From the NCBI GenBank assembly GCA_015501075.1, contig JADNYJ010000078.1, forward strand, positions 1-64,000: a stretch of DNA of 64,000 nucleotides, read 5' to 3'. Positions 62,793 through 64,000 of this stretch are shown here, in pieces. Made by a program: the position numbers and the translations under genes. Source of the stretch: Gymnopilus junonius (lineage: Eukaryota > Basidiomycota > Agaricomycetes > Agaricales > Galerinaceae). Within the stretch, counting starts at the first letter, position 1. Each line of letters starts with the position of its first letter. The notes beneath the pieces are model-generated. The model saw only the letters and a list, made by a program, of their open reading frames with translations, searched no databases and had not been told where the DNA came from.

Positions 62793-63028
62793 TTCTGTTT
62801 TCTGCCTTATGATGGGTAGATAATATTTAGCATCCAATCTCGTGGAATGAGGAATAAAACTAAAAAAGGAACATACTCTTTGTACCTGGAAATTTTCACA
62901 ATGTGAAGAGTAGTCACTGAGGTTTAGGAAAAGAAATTTGTTAGGCGCTGTCTACCTAGGACTGACCAGCTTCGACTCACCCGATCCTTGGATGTTGGTG
63001 TCTGAGGCATCAACGAACTTGCAGGCCC

Positions 63029-63036
63029 TTTTTATA
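63029..63036 (-). promoter_or_regulatory. TATA box of the KEP gene
   Basis: On the minus strand GTATAAAAAGGGC lies ~240 bases before the ATG. A 5'-UTR intron is likely between (donor GGTGAGTCGAAG near 62980, acceptor AAACCTCAG near 62920), which would shorten the mature leader. Confidence 0.5.
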
Positions 63037-64000
63037 CTCTGGAACAGATTGCGCCATGAGAACATGCATGCCTGTATTGGTGACGGTAACGGGCACTAAA
63101 AATTTTAGTATATGTTATTTAGTCTTTCATAAACCAGAATGTGGCGTAGAGACCCACCGACATAGTTTATGGACTCCAATTCATTCGTTAGTAAGTTGCT
63201 TGAAATCTATTTTTCTTTCTGCGCGTTAGAAGCAATATACAGAATAAATTGAGGCATTTCCCAATGAACCCGAATCCCTAGCACAATGTGTAGAAAAGAA
63301 GAGAGTGAGTGGCTTCGTATGTTGAATCCTTAGTATATTTTTCTGGACAATTGACATTTTATTCTTTGTAATCAGAAGGGTACCAACATGAAGCTCACCA
63401 GGTTTGCCGACTGCCAAGAATGTTCACCAGGGTGAGTATAGATTGATTTCGCGCACGACCTTCTCGACCCTATCGCAATTGCACTTCTTTCTGACGACAA
63501 CGCACAGAACGGGATCAAAAAGGCCAAGTCAGTTGTTGCTACGTAAATATTGACATTCAGAAGTCTGCCAGGGCTAGCATTAAACAAATGCTGGGCTTAC
63601 CTGGCCACTAGACTCCTCTGACACCCCCAGTGAATGGAGTAAGGATTGGATCCATTGGGTTCAGTTACAACTGACATGGCTGAGGCCGAGGGAGGATGCT
63701 TAGAGCTATTATAGTAACTCCCAATTTACATTTGAAAACGTCCAAAGAGGGAGTCGAAGGAGATTGTTGATGAAAGTACTTTGCAAGTGTTAAAAACGAG
63801 TCGCAGTTTGACGCGCCCGCAGCCGAGGCCCGCCATCTTTCTTACACCGCATGACGTCACTGTCTTCCTTTTCACTGTCAGCTTTTTTTTGGCTCTTTTA
63901 AATTCAACTATAAGGAGGCATGGCATGACACCTGGATGAAGCCAGCATTCAGAAAACGGCCATGGATTGTGATGTTTCTTAGAAACTAAAAAACTAAACA
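63037..64000. other. Intergenic to the window edge
   Basis: No gene supported. A short plus-strand start (MKLTRFADCQECSPG at 63388) runs into GTGAGT, which could be a first exon, but nothing clear follows. Confidence 0.35.

Overview
The window looks like nuclear DNA of a mushroom-forming basidiomycete (Agaricomycetes). Protein genes are broken by many short GT-AG introns (about 50-80 bases). The gene content is fungal: PEX3, cytosolic acetyl-CoA synthetase, an NADP-mannitol dehydrogenase with the C-terminal QLIW typical of Agaricus-type enzymes, a STE6-type ABC exporter, F-box/leucine-rich-type paralogues, and hAT-type DNA transposon derivatives with 8-base target duplications.

Layout. 0-3.6 kb is gene-poor: degenerate coding fragments, an eight-copy imperfect tandem repeat, and a 572-bp hAT-like MITE. 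PEX3 follows (3.7-6.6 kb). A GH1 beta-glucosidase (minus) and a Gfo/Idh/MocA-type oxidoreductase (plus) are divergent around 10.6-11.1 kb. A small conserved proline-rich protein lies at 15.0-15.9 kb. A 1,085-bp hAT-like element with an internal ORF and a tRNA-like segment lies at 17.4-18.5 kb. Next come a secreted, probably GPI-anchored aspartic protease, an alpha/beta hydrolase and a conserved hypothetical protein (18.9-24.0 kb). After a sparse stretch there is a decayed FAD monooxygenase (27.7-29.6 kb), a DUF2461 protein (30.6-32.7 kb) and an intact acetyl-CoA synthetase (34.8-37.5 kb). Two tandem F-box-type genes (37.8-41.1 kb) precede a repeat-rich, gene-poor stretch (41.5-47.6 kb). STE6 fills 47.7-53.5 kb, with a third F-box-type remnant behind it at 55.1-55.6 kb. 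The last 8 kb holds mannitol dehydrogenase, a conserved hypothetical protein, a nucleotidyltransferase-fold protein and, at 61.4-62.8 kb, a secreted protein built of nine ~50-residue repeats separated by RR dipeptides.

The standout is that last gene. It has the architecture of a Kex2-processed repeat protein (KEP): signal peptide, near-identical tandem units and dibasic cleavage sites. It would release several related peptides of ~48-50 residues.

A caution applies throughout. Many otherwise well-conserved genes need one or two single-base corrections to read through, mostly losses inside homopolymers. In the KEP gene the loss is visible directly by comparing repeat units. This pattern fits consensus errors in the assembly better than independent gene decay, but PEX3, acetyl-CoA synthetase and mannitol dehydrogenase read cleanly, so both explanations remain open.
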